From: Phlyctochytrium arcticum
Lineage: Eukaryota > Chytridiomycota > Chytridiomycetes > Chytridiales > Chytridiaceae
DNA: 64,000 bases
NCBI GenBank assembly: GCA_025602905.1
Contig: JAHLKI010000054.1
Location: 21,311 to 85,310 of the forward strand
Direction: 5' to 3'
A model generated the notes under the pieces. The model worked only from the letters and a program-made list of their open reading frames with translations. It was not told the origin of the DNA and did not search any database. The position numbers and the translations under genes are program-made. Shown piece by piece: positions 12,427 to 22,875 of the stretch (its first letter is position 1; each line of letters starts with the position of its first letter).

Positions 12427-14284
12427 TCATGTCATAGTTCTGGAGGGTATTACTGAAGGGAGGGGGGGCGCATCAGATGCATCGCTGATCAAAGTGGGGG
12501 CATCAGCAGACGGTCCTTGCATTGTGTCGTCGACGAAAAGAAAGTCCGTATGTTCCGTATCCCTCGGCGCCGCAGGAGTGTGTGGCGGACTGGACCGGCC
12601 AGTTTCAAGGTTGTGTTCGCCAAACGCGATTTCCGCTTCTCGGGAACTGCAATCCCGAAAGCCAGCGTCATTGTCGTAAGTGTAAGAGTCGGGCGTACGC
12701 TGCACTCGGCCAGGGTCAGACGCTGATGGGAAGAGTTCGGCAACGTCCCTATTGCCCCTGGGCAAAACCCTGGATTGTCCTTTGACTGGGGTGTGCGGAG
12801 GGGAAATGCGAGGATCTCTCCCGGAACCGCCGTTTGCCATACGACCCTCTCGGACAAATCCCTGCAGTGCTGCCGGTGCAAAATAGCTATCATCTATGTA
12901 GCCTCTCGAGGCGAGGTTGCCGCCAGTTGCGGCAAAAGTTTGGAGCGGCATCAAAGGATAGACTTCGTCCTCGTTCTTCTCAAATTTGCGCTGCGATCGA
13001 ATATGTCCCTGCAGAGCTGGCGGAGGAAAGTAGGCATAACTTCCGTTGCATGTCGGAGCGAATATATCACAGTTGGCAGCAGAAGTGAGAGGAGAGCTGT
13101 AAGGTCCGGTTGCTTCGTCTCATTCGCCCCTTTCGTCCGAGGTGCCCTCGTCCAGTGCAGGCAAGGCAAACTGGACATCCCCGCTGTTGCTCGGCCGAGG
13201 GCTAGCACTTGCCGTCGACGCAAGTGTTTCGGGGAGATGATCAATTTCGCCGACGGCCTCGGCAGATGTCAGCTTAGTCCCAGAAGGAGTTGCATCGATC
13301 CTCTGGGGCCTGTGCTCGACCTCTTCGGCTCGACTCTGAGAGCAACTCTGAGAGCTGAATAAAGAGCAGGAGTCAGCAGATGAGCATGGTGCAACCGAAC
13401 TCCTAACCCATTTTGTTTTGATTGTGGTCCTGTTCTTCCACCCAAGCTTGCCTGTGCCTTAATGGGCTCAGGTCGCGCAGTGGTAGCCAGCTTGATAATG
13501 TCAGGAACCTGCTCCTCAGGAAGACCACAGTGCACAAGCAGGCCGTTCAGGCCAGCTCGCTCACAAACGCCAAGTGTGAAGCTATGGTGGAGAACGTTGC
13601 CTTTGCCTTGAACTCTTTCAATTCCATGCCGCTGAGGACAACTCCAAGCGGCTTCTGACGATAAGAGACTCCCCTAGCCTTCCTATAAGAGATCTTCAGA
13701 GCGCCGCATGTTTCCTTCAGAAGGAAGTACAAGGATCCTATTGCCGCATCTAAAAAGCTGTTAGAGGGATGGTCCTTGCAGGCCTAACGCACTACGCAAG
13801 ATTGCTTATTTTGAAGCACAGGAACATCCCTCCCTCCTATCTGTTCATGGGTAACCTTCAGTCCGCCCTGGGTGTGATCCAGTGATAATGCTCATGCTTT
13901 TTCGATGTCCAGATGTGAAGGGAGAGAAAATTTAAATAAGCTTGCCCTGTAAGAAGGGGCGGGGCAGCGGCGAGATCACAACCAGGAACGAGAAGCAGTA
14001 GCCAATCATTGTCCACCAGACACATGCTTGGTCCCAGTAGGCGACCGGCGAGTGTCCAGTCGAGTTCGCACAGCCAAGGTTCTGCAAGCCAAGTGATGAC
14101 AAGCTTGGGCCCCATCACGTCCAAAAACCTGACCCTCCTTTGGTGACCGCGAGCCAGTTCTCTCACGTCCATCAACTCTGTTTAGGATATTGATGTAAGC
14201 AAGCAGCGACATGAAAGGAAGCGACATGAAATGACGAGGCCACTGTTTTCTCACCTGTGCGTTCCTCATACCCGAGGCCAGAAT
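12427..14284 (-). CDS. Unrecognised multi-exon gene with an in-frame TGA (possibly decaying)
   Basis: Coding character is clear in pieces. One piece reads LYFLLKETCGALKISYRKA (near 13730-13670) and ends at a GTGAGC donor. A 56-nt intron leads to VPDIIKLATTARPEPIKAQ. A further 53-nt intron (GTTAGG donor, CTGAC branch, TTCAG acceptor) leads to a Ser/Pro/acidic tail read from about 13360 to stop 12427. A TGA interrupts that tail in frame near 13115 (...DERGE, stop, DEATGPYSS...) with good coding sequence on both sides and no intron that would remove it. Possible upstream exons are 14284-14255 and 14177-14119 (ELMDVRELARGHQRRVRF). I recognise no domain. The exon structure above 13860 is uncertain. 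The gene may be a recent pseudogene or contain a sequence error. Confidence 0.5.
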
Positions 14285-14367
14285 CTTAGGAACCGTGATT
14301 CACCCTCCATCTCCCTTGTTATGGACGCCCTTCGTGTGCTTTCATCCAACCACCGCTGATGCCTCAA

Positions 14368-14913
14368 TCAGTCCAGTCTGCGGTTCTTCACACCCAAAAG
14401 CGGGGCTTTGTCAACATTGGCCACCCGACGCAAATGCTGACGATTCTCTTCTTGTTTATGAAGCACGGCGCGCTCACGATTCCTTGACTCAAGCTGCTCG
14501 TGATGATATCGTTCTCTGGCTTTCCTTAGCTGCTCTTGCTGCTCTACTATGCTGTGGTTGTCTGTCTGGTATTCGGCTCCGAGGCGCGTGAGGTCAAGGA
14601 GGGCAGCTTCACCGTCGTCCGGCTTTTTGAATTTAGGCTTATTGGCGAGGACTTCGATGATGGATCCTGGGTCGATGCGATGTTCCTTTTTAGCCTGCCT
14701 TCGCAGTTGACGGGCTCGTTTCTTATCCGCCTTCTGATCGTCTTCGGCGTTCCTAACCTCCTCTTTCTCCCTGAGGCGAACATTTCCATCCGCAATGGCC
14801 GCAGCTCGCTGCTCTTTTGCAGCGAGTTCCTTCACGTCCTTCTGATGCCTTCGCTTTTCCTCCTTCTTTGCTCGGCGGATGGCGCCCGAGCCATGGTCAC
14901 GATCTCCACCCAT
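14368..14913 (-). CDS. Small basic coiled-coil protein, function unknown
   Basis: This is 181 residues from ATG 14913, chosen because MGGDRDHGSG begins the charged protein; the longer frame to 15045 adds unrelated hydrophobic residues. Residues 10-85 are dense in Lys, Arg and Glu (RRAKKEEKRRHQKDVKEL, KKRARQLRRQAKKEHR) and should be helical. A second charged helix spans ~125-165 (EQQEQLRKARERYHHEQL). There is no signal peptide or membrane segment. Nuclear or RNA-associated localisation would fit the charge pattern, but that is inference. It lies on the same strand as, and upstream of, the unrecognised gene. It could be the 5' exon of that gene if a weak GTGTGA donor near 14405 is used. No family recognised. 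Confidence 0.5.
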   Translation of the reverse strand: MGGDRDHGSGAIRRAKKEEKRRHQKDVKELAAKEQRAAAIADGNVRLREKEEVRNAEDDQKADKKRARQLRRQAKKEHRIDPGSIIEVLANKPKFKKPDDGEAALLDLTRLGAEYQTDNHSIVEQQEQLRKARERYHHEQLESRNRERAVLHKQEENRQHLRRVANVDKAPLLGVKNRRLD

Positions 14914-15124
14914 GGTGTTGTGGAAGAAGGCTATGTTGTTATAAAGCAGACAGTGGCGAGAGGCGGTGAGGATAAGCAGACGGTATAACAGATGAACAAG
15001 GCTAGCGTTAGGTATGAAGTGGACGCGTCTTCGCGAGATGGTCAAGATGCTGAGAAGGTTCCGCTGGCAAGGACTTGCGCGTGGACTCTGCGCGTAGCTC
15101 GCCTACCGTATGCCGTTTATGAGC

Positions 15125-16050
15125 TTGGAATACCTTGGGTCATGCACATTTGCCGATGATATAACCACTTTCGTTCCCTCGGTACACGGCATATGGAACT
15201 ATGGAGACATGCAAGCGAGTCCCTCAACTTCCAACTTTATTACTTTCCTCATCATTCTACAAGCAGCCAGCCAGGCTGAGAGCTCAAGGTGGAATGCCCC
15301 GTAAAAGCCGCCATCCCGCCCAATACTCCAATGAAATCTCCAATGAAATGTGAATTAGAATCGTAAATCCAAATTAGTTTTTTTAGTTTGAGCACAGAGC
15401 AAAATGTGTGATTGATCTCGCGTGACGAAATAAAAAGCCTGGTTGGAATTTCTTTGAGGTCGTGTGGTTGTTTTCCCAGCGGTCTTCCATCCTCAAACTC
15501 AGTGGAAAACTCTCTTCTTACCTATTAATTAGCATTGTAGTGAACAGGGTACATGAACTTCGTTACCTGTTGGTTTCTACCATCCCACTTCAAGGCTAAC
15601 CATCTCTCAGTAAACCACCACCATGTATTTTCTCAATATCAATTGTATTGGCCAAAGGCTCAAATGTACACATGAAGTAACAAAGAAAACAACCAAACTA
15701 AAACAAAAAAAGCAATGATGTGTCAAGAGTCCTGATAAAAAAAAATATAAAAGAGGTTCGAGAGAGAGAGAGTGGAGAGAGATCTTGTTCAAAAGCGGTG
15801 GTTGTAAACGGGCGACTTTCCTTTACGGGACAATGCTATACTGCCATGAGAAAGCAAAGTCAGTTATAGATGGTCATGATATTGCAACATAAAAACAAAC
15901 AAAGGGGAGCGAAAATTTGTAGAACATAAAAAGAATGAGGTATCGGGATGGGGAAAGAAATCAAGAGTGGGGACTTTTGCCGCCCTTTGAAAAAGAAACT
16001 GAAAGCATAAAATGAGATTATGTACCTTGGTCGTAGGCCGGTGCGATGGC
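15125..16050. repeat. Segmental duplication, copy 2
   Basis: This copy is homologous to 11255-12325 in the same orientation. It is shorter because some blocks are missing, for example the CCCTTC-A8-TGCGAAAAGTC segment present near 11850. It overlaps the last glycogenin intron and 3'UTR, so copy 2 is the functional-looking context and copy 1 the probable derivative; the direction of copying is inference. Confidence 0.85.
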
Positions 16051-17978
16051 TCCATCGGGAAGACCGGCGTTGACGGCCGTACCGCGCTTGACATTGGGAA
16101 TCTGTCCTCGCATGTTCTTTTGGCTTCCACCCGAAGCGGAACGGGGGCGACGAAGTTTGGCCAGGAATTCTTCGGGGTCAGGGGCTTCACCGTCTTGTTG
16201 CCAGACGCGATCATCTTCATCCTCCTCCTCGCTGTCAGCGTCGGTCGCGTGGCCGGAAATGGCGGGCGAGATGTGAGCAGAAACGGGTCGAGAAGCATTG
16301 TGTTGCATGTGAGTGGCCAAATCAAAGGGAGAGGGTGCACCAGACGTGTTGATCAACTGGGTAGAGGAAGAGTGCCAGTGCGTGTCTTCCATGTTGGGGG
16401 ATGTAGCTTGGGGAGTTTCACGCATGCGAGCTCGCACGCCCAACTCTTGTTCGTTCCAGCCGACGCGGTAATTGCCCAAATCTTGTTCGGGGTCAGGGTG
16501 GTGAGTAGGGGCTCGAGAGTTCTCCATCTCAAATTCCTTGTACGAAGAAGCGCGGCGCACGGCAGTGACCTTGGCAGGTGGCGGAGTGTAGGAGTTTTCA
16601 CTCACAGAACCGCTGTGGCCAAACGTCTTTGACTCAATGTCGGGTTCTCCCTTGCCTTGGTCCGACACATTCGCGTCAGGGTAGAGCGAACTTGCCATTT
16701 CGGGACTGTTGGACGCAAATTTTGGGTCGGCCGGCGAATGGAAAGGCGAAAAGTTGCTTTTGCCGCCGGATGCACTGGGGAAGGACCGACGAACAGGAAC
16801 GGCTTCTCGTTCGTTCCAAGCGACTCGGTAGTTGCTAAACTCGGTCGTGGGGTCTGAGCGAGGAGCGTGATGCTGAGTGGTTCCATAATTGTGTTGCTGT
16901 GGGGGAGCGGCTTGAGGAGCAGAATGATTATTGGCTTTGTGCAAGATGTTATTTTGTTGCTGTAACGAGAGAAATAATGAGCACATGGAATATCACTTGT
17001 ACATTGACAAACTTACATGCTGAGTAGCGGTAGTGTTTTTACCGCCGTTACCACGAATGATGTGCGCAACCAAGTCAAACAATTGCCACCAGCGCGCAAG
17101 AAAACTTTGCATGGCCGCGTTTTGCAAGGTGCTGTAGTGATCAGAGGCATGAGCAAATCAATTCCTTTGCATAAAATTTCACAGTAAACTCACGACTCGG
17201 TAGCTCCACCTCGGCCTCCAGTTGGGCGAGCCTGTTGCCAAGGTTTTGTCGCGCCGATGAAATGAACCGCAGAAATGGAGTCTTTAAAGTGTTCCAAAGC
17301 GGGCAAATAAGAGTAAAATGAAGTGGGAGTAACATTGAAAGTGAATGGAATTCGTGCAGTGCGGTGGAATGAGGAACCAGGGCGGGCGATGCCAGAGCTC
17401 CAGGACGAAAAGTACTGGTTCAAAAGACCTTGGTCGCCGCCGTCAAAGCTGCCATCGGTTGTGGCCATTCTGACGAGTTGATCAAAGATGTCTTGACGAG
17501 GGCGGAGAGCCATGACTCCAGAGTTGAAACAATCAGGCCAGCCAATGTCGCTAGCGGCGGCAAAGACGACATCACCATCCAAGTAGCTAAACAGCTCATC
17601 AACCGAGCGGGTAATCATTACGTCCGCGTCCATGTATACGACTCGGTCGCACTGGGTAACTTCCGGGTTGAATGCGTGAAGTTTGGTATAGGTAATGTCG
17701 AGGTCGGATCGGCCGAGGAGCTGGAGATTGGCGTGACTTTCGGAGCGGAACATGGACACGTCCACTACACGATCAAAGGCCTGCCGAACTGCCCCTAGGG
17801 CATAATCAGAGAGTGCATTGGTTGGGACCATGCAAATCAATGGGATTCTGGTCAAAGATGACCGCAACGAAGCGGCCAAGACCAGAACTCCGGGAAGGTA
17901 AGAGTCCGAAGTAAGCAGAGTTACGTACGCGCATCGCTCAGTAGCTGATGGCACGTTGGCTGGTAGCTGTACAGGCAT
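15836..17978 (-). CDS. Glycogenin (GT8 self-glucosylating primer of glycogen), 4 exons
   Basis: Exons are 17978-17194, 17131-17017, 16959-16026 and a tiny last exon 15840-15836 that supplies only the end of the last codon and TAG; the total is 612 residues. Residues 16-245 are a complete GT8 domain: YVTLLTSDSYLPG, the Mn2+-binding DAD at 117-119, WPDCFNSGVM (147-156), FDGGDQGLLN (178-187), FYSYLPA (221-227) whose first Tyr aligns with the self-glucosylated tyrosine, and HFIGATKPW. Residues ~290-610 are disordered and contain two copies of NYRVxWNExE. The enzyme transfers glucose from UDP-glucose to itself to start glycogen chains in the cytosol. If intron 3 is retained, the protein ends two residues later, so splicing there hardly changes the product. 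An in-frame ATG at 18050 would add 24 residues; the start is not certain. Confidence 0.92.
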
Positions 17979-18625
17979 GGTTGTATTGGGTATGTTCAAG
18001 TCTGGGTAATCAAAGTCAGTCAAATTACAACGAGGAGGTGTCAATTTCACGGGGGTCGACAGGAACTCACAGGATGGGTTGCTTATACAGTGAGGGGGAC
18101 TTTCTCAATAAGTATGATGGCTTTCGATGTCTTGAATTTCTTTGGAGGGAATGATTCAAGCCTGCGTATTTCACAAAATGTTTAGCATACGAAAATGGGA
18201 CCACAGCACGATGATGCAGCATGCGTTACCTCTGGATTTTTCAGGGTCGATGACGGAGGATCTTTCTAGCAGTATCGATGGGATATTTTAGACTTTTCCG
18301 TGGTCGTCGCGAAACCTGAGGGTCTTGAGGAGGAAGTTTGATACGCGTATCCAGCTGCGCAGTACACCCAAGTCTGTAGCGAGGTTGCGAGATCTTTGCA
18401 GCAAAACAGGCAGCACCGGGGGGAACAGGTGTTGGCCGGCGACTGTACAAAGTCTACAGACAGGAAATGTCGGTGCAAAGTCAAGAGGGAGATGTCGGTG
18501 GGAGGAGATCCTGAAGCCGTTTTTATGCCCTGGCGAAACGGCGGTTCCTGCATCGGGCCCAGCTTACGCCTTTCTGCGGCACAGCCATGCTAGGGGGGGA
18601 TCGCGCAGTAAAAGGCCCAAGGGCT

Positions 18626-18644
18626 CCCCCCCCCCCCCCCCCCC
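18626..18644. repeat. Poly-C run of 19 bases
   Basis: Nineteen consecutive C on the plus strand. Its length may be inexact because sequencing often miscounts such runs. Confidence 0.9.
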
Positions 18645-18703
18645 AGGGGTGCAAATGAAATTCCGACAAGGAGGTGAATAAAACCTGAATACCATCTCTA
18701 GTA

Positions 18704-18739
18704 CCACCTATTCCACCTATCCCACCTATCCCACCTACC
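18704..18739. repeat. Four tandem 9-bp units (CCACCTATC type)
   Basis: The units read CCACCTATT, CCACCTATC, CCACCTATC and CCACCTACC, directly adjacent. A small minisatellite in intergenic DNA. Confidence 0.85.
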
Positions 18740-20378
18740 CAAGCGGGTGAATTTTGGAGGTGACTTTGGTATTTATCCATGATGCTCGAGAGGCTCGAGA
18801 GGGGTTAGAGCTTCTCAGAGTGAATCTAATATCATATCTCAACCCCCCAGTCGAAATGCAGCTCGAATAGAGTGCGTTAACCTTTGCATGAGTGAATTAG
18901 ACCGATGGCATGCATGATAGCAGAGGGACTTGGAACAGGACCATCGTACAATCTACATATGGACTCGGAAGTCTGCTGGCGAATATGATGCCACGGATTC
19001 ACTGAATGGCCCCGGTATGCAGTGAGTGCAGCGCTAGGCAGTTCCAATACAAGAGAACAGGCACGTTGAGATGAATTGCCCTATGGTCCAGCCTTGTGCA
19101 TAACTTCCATTTGCATGTCCTCGAGGACTTGGTATCAACCGTCTCAGGCATCATCTGAGATAATTAGTAAGAGACAACTGCTCCATTTCTTGGGCGTCCA
19201 GCCAGGCAAAGATACAAGATTTCCGGCAAAGGGTCATGGACGCAGGGCTATGACAGTCAATGCCAAATACTGTAGGTGAGCTTCACCGTCCCCAATCCAG
19301 TCCCACGAGAATCACGACCGTGGGGTTGTTGCTGGCAAGCTTTTGAGGATAGAGCGGGGCCTTCAGGCTGCTCAAGACGTTGCCATAGGTAGTTTCGTAG
19401 CGGAATGTATGGAGGATCAAGAAAGACTTGAGAGGAATCTCGGCCGGGAAAACACTATTCGGAATTTGGGACGGAGGTTCAAAGTCGTGTGGCTGGTGAT
19501 TGCAAAACTGTGCCGCTGGGTCCGCGGCGGTTGGCAGAAAACCAGGAGAAACTGCTGCTGCGAATTTATTTTTTGCTACGCCAGCACCGGCCATTTCCAT
19601 TAGCTCTTTTTTCGCACCGCATTTACCAACCTACTCGGAGGTCGAATACATTCCTTCCGTCTCGCTTCACATACCGACCCTGTTTCTGCCCTGCCAGCTG
19701 TATAGCGGCAACCTTTTTTGAGGGGCCGACTGGAATAGAGCTGTGTGCTATTTCCAGAACTGACGACCAGGAGAACAACGCACCTTGCAACTCAGAAGTC
19801 GAATACTCTTTATATACTTGGAGACTCATTTTCTCTTTCCCACCTCCGACTTTACTATTTTCGACAAACAGTCCGACTGTCATACCTTTTCTCGTAACGC
19901 AAGTGAACACGGAGCAGGACCTCGATCACTTTCCTGTGGAGCATTATCTATATACCTTTCCGCCTTCAACCTCTTACCCAGCTGTGGCCCATCCTCAAGA
20001 ACCTGCGGAGTAGAATCTCTCAATTCAGTCTTTTTTTAACAATTGGCACACGACCTTCCTTCTCGTCAGACATTGCCGAAACCCCTTGGCGTAGATTAAT
20101 TTACTGCAAGCAAGGCAGCTCACTCGATCAATACCGGAAAACACATCAGCTGGAGTTGCTGTTCGCCATTTTTGTATCCCCGACGATTGTTCATTGAGAG
20201 CTAACCACGCACGCGTAACCGTTTCGACTCATTTTGATCAAGGCTAAAGCCGCTGAAAACCGTTTCCCACAGGCTTACCTACCACACTTGCGCACGACGG
20301 ATATCAGAGGAACGAAGGATTTTTAGGTCAACCACCCACTGACCTAAAGGGCCGACGCTCACGGCCATCGGATGCGAC

Positions 20379-22055
20379 ATGGACAGGGTGGTACCTAGGA
20401 GATCTTCGAGTGGACAAAGTCATGGGGCGTTATATGGCAACCCGCGTAATCCGGCCACCAACGGTATCAATGGCAATGGTGGAAGCACCACGTTTTCCCG
20501 ACCATCACCACCCCCCGGCTTGGGTCCTCAATCTCGTTTGCGCACAGCGAGTGCTTCATCTGTATTAGCCGGGATTGGTACAAAAGACTTGGTTTTGGGA
20601 CCAGGAGGCGCGATGGGCCGCGCGATGGGCGGCAGTGCATCCCCGGTTGAACCTGCACCGAACATTGGATTCTCGTCAGGCGTTATGGGTAATTTCGGAA
20701 ACCACACTACAGCCAAACGACCAGAACGAAGAGAGCGCAACTTGTCGTTGAACGGTAACGCTCAAACTGCCGCCTGGGGCCGCAGCAATCCCGGTCCACC
20801 CACTCCAAATGGAAATAATGCTCGCCAACAACCATGGCCCCAACTGAGTTCCTCAACTCTTGGAGTCTTTAAGCCTTTAGTGCCATCACCTGTTGCCGAA
20901 AACCGCCAGTTTTTCGCCGAGCCGCAGCGGGACAAGACTGAACCAGCACCTGCAAATTTTGAGAACAATTTCCCCTCTCTTGGTAACGGCACCAATGGTA
21001 CCTCGAATCGGATTTCTGCCTCTGGACCAACCCTAAATCATATACTTAGACCGGTAGCCGCATGGGGAAAGCCCGATGCTGCTTCTATTGTCGCTGGTGG
21101 GGGTCCACCGCCGGGTCCTATTGAGACTGAGCTTTCCGCACATGTTGATGACGGCGAGGCGGCCGAGATTGCACGATTGAAAGCTCTCATTCCCAAACTG
21201 GACAAACCGAAATTTGCGGGAAAAGCCGCTTCAATGCGAGAACGGGGCAAAAATGGAATCATACCAAAGGGATTGGGGATGCCGAATCAACAGCGATCTG
21301 CTTCATTCACAAAGCCTTCTACAGGTCTGAGACCGTCGATTCTGAACAAAGCAAACACTGTATCTGCCCCTGTGATGATTGCGAATCGGCCAAAACTACG
21401 AACCAGTCTCAAATCATCTCCTCGGCCCCAGAGTCACCTCCCTGTAGCAGAAGTTGGACCAGCCGGTGTGAATGGTGTGCGTAATGACGATTGCAACTCT
21501 CTTACTCAAGCGTCTGGTGATTCTGCAGAATTTGATCTGGGTGAATTAGCTCATTCCAACTCTGAAGAAGACATTTTTGCGCTAGAAGGATCCAATTCAG
21601 CTTGTAGCATGTTGAATTCTGTCACTTCACAATCGGACGAGTTTCCGGGTCTTTCGACAGCATCGTCGCGAAGCACTACTCCTACTGCCTCAGGACCGGG
21701 TACACCAGAATCTCATTTCGAGCGGCGCGACATGACCCGTTCGACATCCCATGAATTGGGCCTGGCTCCGTTTTTGGGATCTTCCAAGCTTCATGAGCCA
21801 GCTGATCATCACGCGAGCAAGTCAGACATTGTCCGGTCCACTGCAAAATCTGCCAATTACCCCAAACCCGAACCGTACGAATCCGTATTCCAGTACTCGG
21901 CCTCTCTCGAAAAGGAGGAACGGTTTTTGCGCTCGCTCGGATGGGACAAGAGCGCCTACTACGACTCGGACGTGGACGAGTCGGAATTTGTAATTACCGA
22001 GGAAGAAAAGCAAGAGTTTTTTCGCGGACACGGAAAGTCGCAAGGGTTCTGTTAG
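20379..22055 (+). CDS. Vasculin (GPBP1)-like protein
   Basis: A single frame of 558 residues from ATG 20379 to TAG. Most of it is disordered and rich in Ser, Pro, Asn and Gly. Two conserved islands support the call. One is NFENNFPSLG at about residues 189-198, like the FPSL island of vasculins. The other is the C-terminal SLEKEERFLRSLGWDKSA followed by ITEEEKQEFF (about 506-548), the helical signature that closes vasculin/GC-rich-promoter-binding-protein-1 family members. Animal vasculin binds GC-rich promoters and RNA; the function of fungal relatives is not established. Alternative: a generic low-complexity protein with a chance resemblance, which I consider less likely because both islands occur in the expected order. 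Confidence 0.6.
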   Translation: MDRVVPRRSSSGQSHGALYGNPRNPATNGINGNGGSTTFSRPSPPPGLGPQSRLRTASASSVLAGIGTKDLVLGPGGAMGRAMGGSASPVEPAPNIGFSSGVMGNFGNHTTAKRPERRERNLSLNGNAQTAAWGRSNPGPPTPNGNNARQQPWPQLSSSTLGVFKPLVPSPVAENRQFFAEPQRDKTEPAPANFENNFPSLGNGTNGTSNRISASGPTLNHILRPVAAWGKPDAASIVAGGGPPPGPIETELSAHVDDGEAAEIARLKALIPKLDKPKFAGKAASMRERGKNGIIPKGLGMPNQQRSASFTKPSTGLRPSILNKANTVSAPVMIANRPKLRTSLKSSPRPQSHLPVAEVGPAGVNGVRNDDCNSLTQASGDSAEFDLGELAHSNSEEDIFALEGSNSACSMLNSVTSQSDEFPGLSTASSRSTTPTASGPGTPESHFERRDMTRSTSHELGLAPFLGSSKLHEPADHHASKSDIVRSTAKSANYPKPEPYESVFQYSASLEKEERFLRSLGWDKSAYYDSDVDESEFVITEEEKQEFFRGHGKSQGFC

Positions 22056-22875
22056 ATATTGATGATTTTTTGTATACATGGGTTGTTATCCCACCATTTT
22101 TCCCACCTTCACCTCCTTGAGCACCACCAACTCGCCCGCATCCCCTTCACCCGTCTCTCTATACATGTTGAGCTTTTTTTTTATTGGTTTCGTACACATC
22201 CCTCCTCCCACCCACAACAATTAGGTTTTTTTTTTCGCCACTAATAGATTCGGCGCGTATTCTGTCCTCTCCCAACAGTTCAGCTCCATTTAAAAAGTTT
22301 TACGCAGAGGTCTCGTTGGATGCTGCTTTGGATGACACGGCCCATATGTGGAGTAGTGTGGGAACATCCAGCGAACATCTTTCATACTCTGACACATGAA
22401 GCAGCCATGGGTGGCAAACCCAAGACACATGATTTTGCACAACTATCCCCCATCATACATTTTGCTTGGCAAATATCTAGGTATATTCTGCCTTCAGTTT
22501 GGTCGAATTGGAACAGCATGCGAAAATTAAACAACAACATCAAACATGGAAATGTGTATCACGTGCGTGTATCACATGACTGAGCCGCTCTGTCGGTCCG
22601 GCGGGTCCGCGCTTTGGGCATTGGCAACTCCACTCCAAAAAATTTGGCAAGAACACTGACATTAACCTTCTTTTCCCACTATTACAAGTCTTGGTCAAGG
22701 GTTTCGGCCTCTGTGGGAGATAGGGTACTTGGAAGTGCCCTCGGTGTGGCAAGCAGCAGCCACCGGAAAAAATCAACGGTGAATTGTCAAATCCAGTCTT
22801 GCCATTCAGGACCAGCAACATTCTCTTTTGGTTGTCGGAGTGCTCAGGAAGAGGACGGAGACACAGAAGGAGGTT
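22056..22875. other. Intergenic / UTR
   Basis: This stretch is T-rich just after the vasculin-like stop, which suits a 3'UTR, and then runs into the probable promoter and 5'UTR of the zinc-finger gene. No separate gene seen. Confidence 0.5.

Larger units (their letters stand above)
18051..20378. other. Intergenic between divergent glycogenin and vasculin-like genes
   Basis: No convincing gene is seen in this 2.3-kb stretch. It should hold both promoters. It contains a 19-C homopolymer (18626-18644) and a 9-bp tandem repeat (18704-18739). The part next to 20378 is pyrimidine-rich with short TATATAC tracts and is probably 5'UTR or promoter of the vasculin-like gene. Confidence 0.5.

Noticed and set aside
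13100..13130. TGA as a reassigned sense codon
   Set aside because: The peptidase, ERMP1-like and F-box copy 1 genes all end in TGA at sensible places.
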